NCBI RefSeq assembly: GCF_028769735.1
Contig: NC_088174.1
Coordinates: 2,563,501 to 2,627,500, forward strand
From: Zonotrichia leucophrys gambelii
Taxonomy: Eukaryota; Chordata; Aves; Passeriformes; Passerellidae
Direction of reading: 5' to 3'
DNA: 64,000 nt
The position numbers and the translations under genes are program-made. Under the pieces are notes generated by a model. That model searched no databases. It was not told the DNA's origin and saw only the letters and a program-made list of their open reading frames with translations. This document shows, in pieces, positions 11,503 through 24,900 of the stretch. How positions within the stretch are numbered: position 1 is the stretch's first letter; the number at the start of each line of letters is the position of its first letter.

Positions 11503-14500
11503 ATAAATCACATTGATTTAGAATATTGATTATATTCCTAATACCATAAGGAATACACCTGCTCATAAGACACTGATATCTTGATTGATATAACGTTATT
11601 TCAATACACACCAAGTAACAAAAATTTTATTCAGACTGTTGCCATGGTATTTGTCACTAGAAGTAAAACAAAGAAAAGTCTGCAGCAGTTTTCCCTTCAG
11701 ATGCAATAACCACAAGGTCACTCTACCTTGGGACAAGAAACACCTTATTCCATTAGCAGTCCACAAAATTCCTCCACAATCAGGCCCTGAGTATTCTCTG
11801 CTACCAGTTCTATTCTTCACCATTTTTATTTTAAAGTACCTATTCCACACTACTGGGCCCAGTGGTTCAAATTGCTGGAATACAACCAATAATATAAAAT
11901 GCAACAAATCCAAATATTGGCTGTGTTTTCACAGAAGTGATCTACATTTATTGGCCCTTAGTGGGACAATCCTTTAAGGCCCCCAGAGATGACTGGAGTT
12001 GGACAATTCACACAGAACCCAATCAGTTTAACAATTAACACAGGAATACCCAACACTGGCATTGAGCAGATCCTCTGCCAAGAGAAAACCCACACAATAA
12101 AAAGTGTGCAAAGCCTGTACAGCTTCATGTGAGTGTGTCACACATTAAAATGAGGGCTCAGTGCCATGTTTAGAAGTGTGCATGGTTTATTACATCAAAC
12201 AGGCTGCAAAAACGCACAGAGCTGGGCTGGCTGAAGCTGAGAGCAGCACCAAGTGCCCATGGACTCTGCCTGCCTTGAGAAATCAGTTCTTGCTGTAAAA
12301 TACCAGACTTTGGCACATTTGGGAGAATGACATCACCCAAAGTAGCCTGCCAGAAATGTTACTTTCACATTTCTTCACCGAGAAGATTTCCTTTCACCAC
12401 ACATTTTAATTTTTTTTTAAATTAGTCAATCGTTCAAAAACCTCAATGTTGCAAGTAGTTCCTACAGATGAGCAGCCTTTAACACAAGTGACTGTGCCTT
12501 TTAAAAATGTTGTGTGCAAATGTACCTTTTCTCCTGGTTCTTTTTAGAAGATTTATATCCGCAACCACGCTGAGCTAAAATAATACAAATTGCTGTGCTT
12601 ACCACACCGAAATGATATTTTATGCTTTAGATTTATCCCTATTTCACTGAATAACACTCCATTTTATGAAATTATGTCTGCCTGCTTAGCGAGCTGTAGA
12701 TAACCCACAGGAAATACTAAACATAAATAATAATATAAACCGGGCAAACCAGAATATTTTCTCATTTTCAAGAAAGCTTTTTAAAGGTGACAAGTGCAAG
12801 TAATGCATTCCACTCCTCCAAATACTGTAAATAAACAACAAAAACCACTCAGCTGCAGGAATTACAGTTCTTTCACTGAAATATTCAAGATAAGCTCTTT
12901 CTTTTAGCAATTCTGATGAAAGTTTTGCAATTTACCTTGGTGGAAGCCACAGCTGAAGTGCACAGGAGCTTTCATCCAGTGCTCATTAGTCTCAGGTGTT
13001 TCTCCTTTCTCTGCCAGGGTTATAGAATCAACATCCTCTCATTGCTAGGTTTGAACCTAAATAGGAAAATTCCATTATAAGTCATGCTGTAAACATTGGG
13101 ATCATTTCCCTTCTGAAAAAAGGGAATAAACTGCAGCATGTTCAAGGCAGGTGGATAAATTAAAAACTGTCTATGCAACCTAATGGCATTTCTTTGGTGC
13201 AAAGGAATGTTTTGTATTCATCTTTTGTAGCTCCTGTTATTAAACAAATGACTAGAAATACTACTGAAATTCAGATGCCTTTTGTTGGCAGAAGCTGAGC
13301 TAGTCCTAAATATGAAGCATTTTGTCTGGTACAGAAAATCAAGCAGCTTCCAGACAAGAATCCAGTGTTATCAAGGGGGAAGACAAGAGAATTCAACGCA
13401 GTCTTCTAATGTCATAATCCAGTGCTAGAATGTCTTCAAAATTTTGTCACCAAAATTGTTCTACTTCACACCAATATTTGTATGCTCAATTGGTACACAG
13501 TATCTTTTAAAGACACACCTGTGGAGGAAACACAATTCTTTGGTTCTTTTTTTTAATGCTTCCACAATGATTTTTTAACTATAGATTGATAACTTCAGAA
13601 AAAAGCAGGGCAGATAATGAATGCAGCTGGTTTGATTTGCTTGTGAAGTAACTCATAGCTAATGTTCTCCAAGAGGATGTTGCAGTGCTTATGTAAGAAA
13701 CATTAAAATAAGTTACTTCTTAGTTATTTTTTGTTACACTAAATTAAGAACCCCCAATTTGTGCTGAACTCTCGTCTATAACCACATTTGAATGTAAACC
13801 TTAAGAAGCTTCCAGAGTTATTTTGGATTATAAGTGAAGGAGAACAAGGTTTTAAGCCTAATTTCATGATTTCCAGCTCTTCCTCCTGCATGGCCCCCAG
13901 CTACAATTCCTCTAGGGATGCTTTCCACTGCCTGAACTCAGATGACTGAGGGAAGGCTGATACCACCCAAATCACTCTGCTTCCCTGGGACAAGAAAAAC
14001 CTGCATGAATTCTCCTCATATTCAAATACTCTCATCTCAGGATGGCTCAGTGAAGTGAATGGAGACTTCAACAGTAATAAAATGAACTCTTGTTTGCTCT
14101 GTTAGCTCAGCAATTCCAAGCAGAGGATCCATTTAGATTAAGTGTGTTTATACAATGAAAGGCATTTTCAAAATGCAGAAGAGGAGAAAAAAAACCCCAA
14201 CACACTGGCCTATTGCACAGAGAATGGGAGATTTGATTCAGCTGTGTATGAGATATAATATTCTTGTGAAGTTAAAATACTTTCATTTACAGTGGCTTTA
14301 GTTGCAGATTGTAGTTCTCTTTCTGCAGAAGGCATCACTGATAGATGAGATTAAAGACCAACTTCACAAATCCCCATTTGGTGGCATTAAGAGCAGAAAA
14401 CAGAGGAACTTTCCCCTTCAGTGCTTGTCAGGGCTGCCCTGAGCAGAGCAGCGCTGGTGCTCGGGTTACACATAATCCCCCAGCTTCGAGGGACAATTAG

Positions 14501-14986
14501 CACCACAATCTCCAGAAAAGCTTTCAGCTCTCAACAGGTGCCTGAGCATTGTGCTCAGGTTTAAATCAAAATCTGGCAGAGGGAATGACCCACCTCCTGC
14601 CACCCCTCCTCTTTGAAACAACTCCTATTACAGTCCAGCCATAGCAGCTCCACTCTCATTTTCTCCAAAAAGACCAAACATGGCTTTCACCCCTTTGTTT
14701 GAGGGCTTTTTTCCTTTATCTTCCTTCATCTCTCTGACAGAGATCTGAAGGCAGGAAGTGGAATTTATTTGGTGCATATTATGAGTCTACTACTTCTCTC
14801 CTGACTGGTGAAAATAGGAGTAAATCCTTTGAGAACTGTATAATTATATTGACAAAAATCAGCAAGTCTGTCCCTCTCTCTGGGCAGTTTCAGAAATTAG
14901 AGTCCAGAAAAATGCACCAGTACATCAGTCTGACATTAATATTGTATCTGCATTAAGGTGTGAATTATAGATTTGAGTTGGGGTTT

Positions 14987-15013
14987 TTTTTGTAATATTG
15001 TGCATTACAAAAA
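14987..15013. repeat. Short perfect inverted repeat
   Basis: TTTTTGTAAT at 14987-14996 and ATTACAAAAA at 15004-15013 are exact reverse complements around the 7-nt loop ATTGTGC. AT-rich, so chance is possible. Confidence 0.8.
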
Positions 15014-17304
15014 TCTCCTTCCCAATCAAAAGTCATTTTTTAGATTAAAAATTTCTTCTGTCTTTCAGAACATCTTCACAAGGCAAGAATGGCAAAGTGC
15101 CTCTTAAACTGCAACTTGTACAGTGAGTAAAACAACACTGAACACTTCTCAGAAATATTCTCTTTTTTCCAATGTACAGGCATGTTCACTGAGAAGAAAT
15201 ATTTATTAGGGAGAATTCCCTCCTTAGTAGTCAGTCAAGCTTTTCTCATCCAGTAACAAATATTTTCTGGCAAAATAAGCAATTTAGAGCCATGCAATAC
15301 TCAAGGGAGGCTGACTGCCTAGTGAATTAATCATTTATGATGAATAAAAAGAAAATTGTTATGAGAGATATCAAAAGATGCAGTAAAACACAATGGCACT
15401 TAAAAGAATAAGAAATCTTGACATTTGATCTGACTTGTTTCCATATGGAGACAAGATTGATAATACAAACCAGATATTCCTTTGGCACAATTCAGATTAT
15501 AAACTCAAGTCTCCATAGCACAATGAGAAAACAGTGAGCAGATTAATCATGCACAATTTCCAGTTTGCTTTCTTCTTGTGGAGTCCTATTGCCATTATCC
15601 TTCTGGGCCATGCTCATGATGGTTTCTCCCAGTTTTTTGCTGCCCTCTGGTTCCCCTGCTCTCCCTGTGGCAGATCCCAGGGGCTCACACCCTGTACCTG
15701 GCAATCAGTCCCCAGGGAACTCAGCATCCTAAATGGTTGGACTTGCTAAACCTTTTATTCAAGTTTTTATTATTGTTTTTCTCCATCGATCTAAACTTAG
15801 TATCAACTAATTCTTAATTGTGCATCTCCTTCCTCCCTTGGATCTGAAAACTCCCCAGAACCAGAAGTGCTGAATACCTTGAAAAGGAAGGTCACAAATA
15901 TCAATTTTCACATTCAACTGAAGCCACACACGACCTATCCTAGCAGCCATTATCTCATGGCCAGAACATAAAACAGCTCTCAGTTATGCTGTAACATCCT
16001 TCCATTCCTTTAGGATGGCTACAGAAAGAATTCATCTCCTGAACTGAAGCTGGCAGCTAAAACAATGGCAACCCTGCAAATGAGGAGCCTCTGAGAGGGG
16101 CTTCACTCCAAACCACAAGGGCAGAGAGATCTCCTGGGCACAAGAGACAGCTTGGACACAGCAGGTTTGGAAAAGAGGTGCAGATGAGACAAAATGGTCT
16201 GAGAAAATTAAATCAAGGCAAGAACAGAGAAGAAAAATCAATGTTCCTGGCAGTTTGCCATTGGCACAATAAGCTCTGTATTGACATCAGTATGTTCCTG
16301 TAATTGCAGCAAACCTGGTTTTTACAGCTCTGTCCAGTAGAATTCATAAGCTACAGTTCCACTAAGTAGCAGAATTAAACTCTTATTTTTTAAAAAAAAA
16401 ATCAGTCTCAATTTTAATATATCAAAATTGACTAAGACAAAAATGGCAAAACCACTGCAATGTAAAGAGCTTCTCTTTAATTGACTCAGTGCAGCTACCA
16501 TGGCTTGCAAGAGGAAAGTTCAGAGTCTTTTATTCTATCAATAACATTCTTATGTTTTTACAAACCAGCAAATCTATACTAAAATAAAAAACCTCACCTA
16601 GATGTTCCCAACCCAGTTTCCCAGAGAGAGGTTTCATGAACAGATGTTGCAGGATGACAAAAGGCTCATCTTGCCTATTTATTTCATTAGACAGGTAGTC
16701 AGCAGAACACACACAGAGCCAAAATGACAGGATTTGGACTCCCAGCCATGCTGGATTTCATGGCAGTTACAAAGATAAGTAGACAACTTGAGGTCATCAG
16801 TATGTTTCATGTTTCACTGAAAAATATTCATCTTTTTTATGGATTCTCAATGGCTGTAGAAAATACCTTACACAAAAGATGAATTTCACTCTGCTGAATT
16901 ATTTTATCAGCAGCTTAGGAATCACTGTGAGTCTTAAGGACAAGCCAACTTTTAATTGTTCTGCTTTTCATTAATTGTAATAAAAAGACAAGACCTGGAT
17001 CCAATTTCTATACAATCAAAACAAGACTGAAAATAGCAAGGAAATACCCAATAAGTATTGATAACAATAAACAAAAGTAATCTCAGGAAACCAGAAACCT
17101 ATTGCAGTTGATTTTTGTCCAGGTGAAAACAAAGTCTGGTTTATTTTGAGATGCTTCTAAAAAGCCTCTCCAAAATGTGAAGGAAGCAAAAGCAAGAACA
17201 TAAACTTACTTTACCTAGAATAACACTGAATAAATGGCAGAGTCATAGCTCTAAAAGAGGGGCAAAAAATTAAGGAAGAGACATTAGAAAGCAAGACAGA
17301 AGAA

Positions 17305-17333
17305 AAATTAATTAATTAATAAAAAAAAAAAAA
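17305..17333. repeat. TTAA-type microsatellite and A run
   Basis: AATTAATTAATTAAT followed by 13 A residues. Confidence 0.85.
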
Positions 17334-18664
17334 GCAAGCACCTGTATGGGGAAATAAGTGAGAAGTGGACAAAGGAGAAAAGGAAGTTTAAGGCGCGAAG
17401 TGGAAGGATTGCTGGACTTCAGATGGGCAACTCTGCTCATTTCCAGAACTTCAGCTGTTCTGCTGAGGAGAGAGCAGGAGTGATGGATGCATCCCAGTGT
17501 GGGATAGCTCTGAAGTCAGAACATATGCTTTGAGTTGAATCCAACTGCAGAGCTCTGGCAAACATGCTGCATTTAAAGAGGCAAATACATCAACTCCAAT
17601 TTTTTAGCAGCTGTGCTGCCCTTTAATTCCTCACACCCTGCAGTGTACACTTGTACCCCTCTCCCTCACCTCCAAAAAGCTGAGCACTCAGAACAGCCCA
17701 GCCTTTCTATCTGAAGCCAACTAACAGCTCTTGCCCACTGGAATTTTCTTTGAGATATACTGTTATTTTCCACTTGTTCTGCCCATTTTCTTCTTAATTA
17801 AACACACATTGAAGTGTCTTCTTAGGAAGGCTGAGCCATACCAGCAGGAACCCAGACTCCCTAGTTCAGCTGGCAAGCTCTTCCCTAGAAATCCCAAATT
17901 ATCCCAGACCCAGAGAGTCTTCTCTCTTTCCCAAACTGAGGTTCTCCTCACAGACCCACCAGCTCTGCTCCATAACTCCAAGCATTTCAGCATTAACTGT
18001 CCTCATGTGTATCAGCCCTAGCTGAATTCAGCAGAATGAGACCATTTCTAACTCCACTTTTCCTTCCAGCCCTCAGTGGGGTTGTACTCACACACCTCAG
18101 GTCACCCTCAGAACCTCTCTCCAGCAAAGCCCAGCTGCCTTCCAGCAGAGGTGAGGAGCAACATCTACACCTCTCCTCACAACCAATCAGGCTTTGGCAC
18201 CAATCAAGCTCATTGGCACCGGGTTTTTTACATTCCCTCCTAATTACAGCAAACTCTCTCTTAAAGCTACAAACCTTTTAATGTGAGCAGGGCACCAGGT
18301 GCAGGAGTCAATGGGGCGATGGCAGTCAGGGCTGGAACAGTCCCCTTGAGGCCACAGGGGGCAAAAGGATGGTGCGAGGAGCTGTAGAAAAGGAAAAAGT
18401 GTTCCTTTTGTACCTGGTTTTTCTTTTCCCTGGAAGCTGAGGGTCAGGAGGAGCGCAGAAGGACGGGGATGCTTTGTTTTAAAGCCACTGGGACAATGAG
18501 ATGAGCCTCTGGCAGAGACAGCAAATTCAGAGGAGAGTGAACCCTGCTCCCCTCATTGCCCATTGCTCCAGAGCCCCCCTGGTTGCTCACCCCCAGCCCT
18601 GCCTATGCTGCAGTGGGTAGGGAGGAAGACCCCACAGGGAATGGGAAAGGACAATAATCCAGTG

Positions 18665-18947
18665 TGTTGTCATTATAGAGCAAGAGTTCTATTGTTAGTA
18701 CATTTCAAGGGTTCCATATCACTAGAGTTTTGTACCTCCTCAATGTTCCTTGTAGGCAGCTCCTCTAGGTACTGATTCCAGTTCCCACCAATCCACTCTT
18801 TTATACCACTGTTCTTATTGGCTACAGGTGCAGCCTGTTAACATCAGGCCTGCTCCTAATCTTCGGTAATTGGTTCAGCTGCACCTCTTTAGGGGATAAG
18901 ATTACATTCTATACCACCTTCATTCACCCATACTGTATCCCCCTACA
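18665..18947 (-). mobile_element. Solo LTR of an endogenous retrovirus, ERVK-like
   Basis: Read on the minus strand, this 283-bp segment begins TGTAGGGGGATAC and ends ATGACAACA, the canonical TG...CA ends. It carries a CCAAT box (complement of 18817-18821) and a TATAAAAG box (complement of 18798-18805) about a dozen bases apart, in promoter order. The six bases on each side, CCAGTG and AGAGTG, agree at four of six positions. This fits a degraded 6-bp target duplication, the size made by beta/alpha-type (ERVK-like) elements. No gag, pol or env sequence lies next to it, so it is a solo LTR left by recombination. The family name is not determined. Confidence 0.75.
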
Positions 18948-21900
18948 AGAGTGTGGGCTCCCCACCACCACACACAATGAGCAGAGAGGCAACTCTGGCT
19001 GCTTCCTGCTCCTCAGGTTTCCATTTTGCTCCTGCCACCAGTTAGCACCTTGCTGTGGCAGAGCCCTTCTGTGACCATGACTGGTGGCTGATTCTGGAGG
19101 TGTTTCCCAGGGCTGGCCTCTTGTATCAATGCATTTATTCCCTATATCACACTCAGGACAGGAATGAACTGCTGTGCTTGCCCTGCAGGCACCTATAAAT
19201 CTCACCTGCAGGCCTGGGGGTTGTTGGTTTGTTTGTTCTCAGCTGCTGTGCTCACAGGACCCCCCTGGCCATGGCTGGGTGCAGGAGCTCAGCACCCTGG
19301 GCTCCAAAGCACAGGTACAACCTGTCAGCTCCTCATTAGCTCAGATGTGCCCAGCAGTGTCCCACACACTCATCCCTGCCTGAGATGCCTTTGGAGCACA
19401 GCAGGAGCTCGGCTGAGGCACATGCTGTGAGTGCAGCACATTCCTGTCCACCTCCAGGCCCTGGAGGAAGTTCAGCTGGCAGCGAGAGTCGGAAGCAGCC
19501 GCGGTGCAGAAGGACAAACAGCTCCCAGCTCTGCTCCATGAGACACCAGCTCAATCTTGTTTGTTCAGAAACCACTGCTGCTCGCTGCAGCCAAGAAAAC
19601 CCAGCTCCCTGAAACACACCAACTCCAATTATTTATTAAGGTCTTGTTTGGCTCCTCTCAAGCTTTGTATTTTGTTTTCATTTGTCAGATTGAGCGCTGC
19701 TTGGCTGTATACTGAACTACACTATGACCCCTGATTCACTTTTCCACCAATTCTCTTCATATCTCTTAATTGTCTTGAAATAGCCAGACTTCTGCATGGT
19801 AATTAATATTACTGTGAACTTGGCCACTGGAAATCCAAAAGTGATTAGATTTCTGGAGGCCCTGAATGAACCAGTGTAATGTATGTAGTGATCTGAGCAC
19901 AGCACTCGGAACTGTGAACTGCTGACTCCAGAACCTGGGTCTACCTTGGCATTCCACCTCTGCCCTTCCCTCTGCACAAGGAGAATCTCTCTCTTTATTT
20001 ACCTACCTCCCAAATTTGGGAATAAATTTGGAATGTGACATAAGTGTTAACAGTGTAATTAGTAGGAAAAACTTTCCCTGTTCATCTCAACATATTCAAC
20101 AACAGATGCCTATCACTCAAAAAAGACTAATCAAAATCTTAAAACATATATTCTGGGCAGAATATTTTTAAAACAGAAAGTATTCAAGATGGAATTTTCT
20201 TGACAGTGCCTGCTGTAGACAGACTCAGGACAGCTCATTTTGTTTAAAATAAATTAATTGAAAGCTTGTGGGACTTGCTTTTGTATTTTTCTGTTATAAA
20301 TTTAAAAATGTGTTATAAACAAAGAGATAAAAAAGAATTTTCTAAGTGCTGGTAGATTAAGACATCATCTTTAATGGCCAGGAGGGGGAAACTTGGGATT
20401 TACTGCTTTGGATCCAAAGTGTCATGGAGCATTAAGAGGAATCCTGCAAAGCTGCCTGACCTCAAACTTTGTAGAATTCCCTGTTCCACAACACAGTGAA
20501 GCTACAGAGCCTGCTCTGCCTTGTAGTAGCATCCTGAAAATGGACCCCACATGATTTTGGCTACTGTTTTGATCATCTAATCTTCAGTTATTGTACATTA
20601 ATTCATGCAGAAGAGAAGAAAGGCAAAGATCATTGCCAAGGAAATGAGGATGAGCATTTTCTGTAATATACAGACTGGTCACAAATAGAGAAGAACAAAC
20701 CTGAAGCACTCACAAAACTTCCTAGGTAAATTCCAACAAGCTTCTGGAGAAACAGAAAATAGCCCATGCTGTTCTCATAGCAGAGGTGAAATTGTCAGAT
20801 TTAATCAGCATTTCTTTTCTCTGTGCTGTGAGGCTGTAGATGCAGGCTGTAAGACAATAAATATTGGACAACAGGAAGAATAAATATTCCATAATGTCCT
20901 ATTCCAAGAGAATGACATTTCAAGTTTCAGGCTTTTAAAGTCTTACTTTAAAAATAAAATATAAAGAGAATCTGGGTATTCTATAAATACATATGCTGGA
21001 GCCAGGCTAAAAATGTTCTGCAGACCTCCAGTTTCAAGCAAACAACTAAACAGCTCTTGCACATGCCCCTGGTGTCAGCCTCCTCTCAAAGCTTAGCAAT
21101 AATACAGCTGGGCCTCACCCATCATTTTCCAGGAGATGAGATCCCTAAATCCCAGTATCACATTTTCTACAGTTACTGATATAAAACCAACATTTTCCAT
21201 CCATAAAAACATCAGCACCCAGCTCTGCCAAAACAAGGACCCTCCTCAGCTGATCAGTGTGAAATGATGCATGAGCACAGCTTTATACTCAGACACACAC
21301 ATGAAACAAAATTATTAAATGCTTTAAGGTCATCCTAGGAAAATTATATGACTGGGAGGTCATGACTGAGAAATTATTAACTAATTTCGAATCTTTTCAT
21401 GCACACTATGGAAAACTGAACACAGAGTTATTAAAGATGATTTGGCACTCTGAGAAACCCATGTTGCTCTTTCGTGTTGCTATTCTATGTCGCTACTGAA
21501 CAGCAGACAGCCAAGTCTGCAGGACCAAAACTTTTAACACAACTGGTCTGTAAGCCACAGTGACTTTGGAGAACTGAAAATCAGCAATTTCCATATCAGT
21601 TATCTCTGAAGGAAAACTAAAATATGTGATTTAGGCAAATAGTTAGTCAGAAGATGAATATTTAACATTTTATATGATGATTGCTCACATCAAGAGTAGG
21701 TAAGAGTAGAGATAGTGATTAAAATGTTTGATTTTTAGAGAATATTCAACAGTTCTAAGTTTCACCTTTAAAGAAGTAACAACATCTCCTGGTTTGCAGA
21801 GCAGACTCCTGATCCACTTCAGATAGAAACACACAATGCCAGGTCTGGAGGAAACAGATGAGTTCCAGCCCTGGCCCTTTGCCAGATCTCCAGGGTTCAG

Positions 21901-24900
21901 GCTCTGGGTGAAATGGGAACGTGAATATGTTACAATATAAATCTCGTGGTGGTGGATGTGAAATCACTTTAGTGATCACAGAGCAGTTTCTGGTGAACAA
22001 GCCCCTGCTGTACAATGGCCCTGCTGCCTCTGGCTGTCCTTTCTCTGCTGACAGTCTTGGCAGAGCCAGCCAGGACTCACTGATAAGAAGGGACTCTTAT
22101 CTCCAGAGGTGGTCCTCGGGTCAGAGTTGAGGAATGTTGGCTGGATAGCACTGGAGCATGTGCTGCTGCTGCTGCCTGCAGTGTTTATCTGTTCCTTCCA
22201 TGAGCACCTAATGCTCCATGACATAATTAGGACCAAGAGTAAAGCTACGTACCAAAGAACCGAATATTTCATCAATGACAACACCACCCAGAACTACGTT
22301 ACTAAGAAATAAAACATTTTTGAACCTCAGGAGAGAATCAGAATGGAAATAAACCCTAAGACATGAATTTTTAATTACCAGATATCAGGAAAGAATGTTT
22401 TCTTTGGGGGAGTTTTTCTGAAACCAGCAGCTGTCATATTCCTTGTGCCTTTATCCCAGTTTTGGAAGCCCAGCCCCAGCCTGGATGAACAAAGATAACT
22501 GATGCAAAACTCACCTGTAAGCAGCTTATACCTAGAGATCATTTGGAAGTTTCTGTCAAAGCTATTTGAGCTGCAGAAAAGAAATTCAGCAGAAAAAAAA
22601 AAAAAAAGCTTAACAATTGGAAACACCATTTAATCCAGAAAGATGGAACAGGGAAACCCAAGTTGTTTTTAAGCCAAGACTGAGGCATCCAGTGTAACCA
22701 TGTGAGTGCCATGAAAATGAGAGGAGCTGGAAGGGTCAGAATCAAAACCCACACATGAAGTGTCCCCTGCAGCAGGGACTGTGCTCATGGCAAAAAGGGA
22801 TTGCCCAGGGTATTTTATCACTGAGATAAAATATGCTTAACTGTAAAAATGTGTATGTCTTTTTAGTCATCTGTAGAAAATCTAAACTGAAATCTTCCTG
22901 ATTTTTAAGTTTTTGGCAATGCTGCTTCTCCCTTTTTCTCCTTGACTGAGCACAAACTAACCATACACTGTGTCAGTTAAGGTCAGGCTTATCTGAGCCG
23001 TCTCTGAACTCCTAATTCTTCTCTCTCCCAAAAGTGAAATCCAAACCTGTTGAAACTGGCCTCTCTTTTCACAAAACAGGATGTGAAACGAGGGCTGATA
23101 GCCCTGAGAGTAATGAAAAAAAATCAAAAGAAGTTTGCTTTTGTAATGGTGTTACAGTCTAAATATCACAAGCTTTAATATATCAAATAGTCACGGAATA
23201 TTACAAGATAATATTAATCAGGGACATAAAAATTCAGAAATTTGTATTTGTGTCAAATGTTGTACTTATATATAATATATATGTATATACATGGACAGAG
23301 TGTGTTTGTGTGTGTATCAGGACCACTTCTACCCAACTGAATATAAGTGAGTTAAGTATTCACTTTGTGCACAAAAATAACCAGCTATCAGATCCTTAGA
23401 AGAAACTGTCCCAAAAGAACATTATTATTTAACAAAATTATTCTTATCATAGAAATCTATAGCCTATATCAGGTTATATGCCAACAGTTATTAGCTTTGT
23501 AGTAGAGCTTTCATCAATGCTTTTGGAATTTGATTGTAAAATTTTAAAGTGCTGGAATAGTTTGGTGGACCACACTTAGCATTGACATTAAAATACAAAA
23601 TTCAGCATGCTCTGCATATGTTTATATGAATGAATAGGCTAATGGGGGTATAGCTGTGATTTCCTGTCCTCTATCCCCTTGTTTGTTCTTCTGTCCAGTG
23701 TTTGCTCTCTGATCTACACAACAAATGTTCTTCAAATCCATGAGTGCCCTGACAAGTGCAATGTTCAATTTGTAAACCACTTGCATCCAAATTTCTGCAG
23801 GTGTTTAGCTCTGGGGATGTAGAAATACACCCAGGGCTGGATTCAGGCACTCACATCACTCCCAGGCCATGTCATGCACACAGATTAAAAGTTCAGAACA
23901 AGCAGGTGCTGCCTGAAGGTGCTGCCTGCTGCCCCTGCAGCTCAACCTTGACACAATTTACATATCTCCTGCATGTTCCCAGGATGTTCCACAAATCCAA
24001 ACACAAATAGCCAGGGTTTTAATTTGAGATGAAAATATTTTTATCTATTTAAATATGCATTATTCTGTGCTTCACACAGCTCATCTGTTAACTCTGGCAT
24101 ACCATGGTGGTAGTTTGTGATGAAATTGTGTAAATAACTAATGAATTTTGTGTTGTGGATATCTGACTTATGCAGGCTGTTTGCATCTGCCCAATCCCAT
24201 TTTCCCTTCAGAGGGACAGTTGAGTGTCCCAGAAAAGGAATGCCTGTTGTCTTTCTCCAAGGCAGGCATCACAGATAACAAAGACACTATTGTTTGGGAC
24301 ACAGGACATGAAGTGGTGATTAATCCTTTCCCCATGCATTCCTGTCAAGTGCTTACTTCACCTCCCACTTTAGTCAGTTCTCAAAAACCATCTGGCCAAG
24401 AGTTCTTTTCTTTTTTTGGTTGTTTTTTTGTTTTGTTTTGGGTTTGGAATATGTTGCCTAATTTTTGTTAGTCATGATGAAAAGCTGAAACCAACAGTGA
24501 TGAGTCTGCACCAGGTGCCTGGTATTACATCATGCTGGACATTATCTTGCAAAACAGTCAAATACTTATTTTGGCTGAAGGGTTTTTTTCCAGAGCAAGA
24601 CTGGATATTCTTCCCACCCACAAGTATTATCTTCTATTCTACTACCCAGAGGACCATGAAAGAAAATGCCACTTTATAAACAGAGAGTTGTGTTCTCCTG
24701 AAAATGTAAAGTTCATTCTTTCACTTGGACCTTCATGTACCAAAAGCAAGTAAAGAATTCCCTAATTTTGTACATAATACACTGAACTGCAATTGACATC
24801 ATCTTGTAGAATGACAAGCACGAGCATGGTTCGAGGTAAAGAGGGACAAACAAGAAATGTTGTGTCCAAACCCATCACCCCATACAAAACAGACGGTCTG

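Larger units (their letters stand above)
11503..18664. other. 7 kb of unique non-coding sequence
   Basis: AT-rich, no gene recognised. It contains a perfect 10-bp inverted repeat with a 7-nt loop at 14987-15013 and a TTAA/poly-A run at 17305-17333. The segment from about 17400 to 18660 is somewhat richer in C and G but shows no recognisable exon or repeat family. Confidence 0.6.

Noticed and set aside
18335..18365. CTCF-like GCCACAGGGGGCA
   Set aside because: It lacks one base of the consensus spacing between CCAC and AGGGGGC, so it is a poor match.
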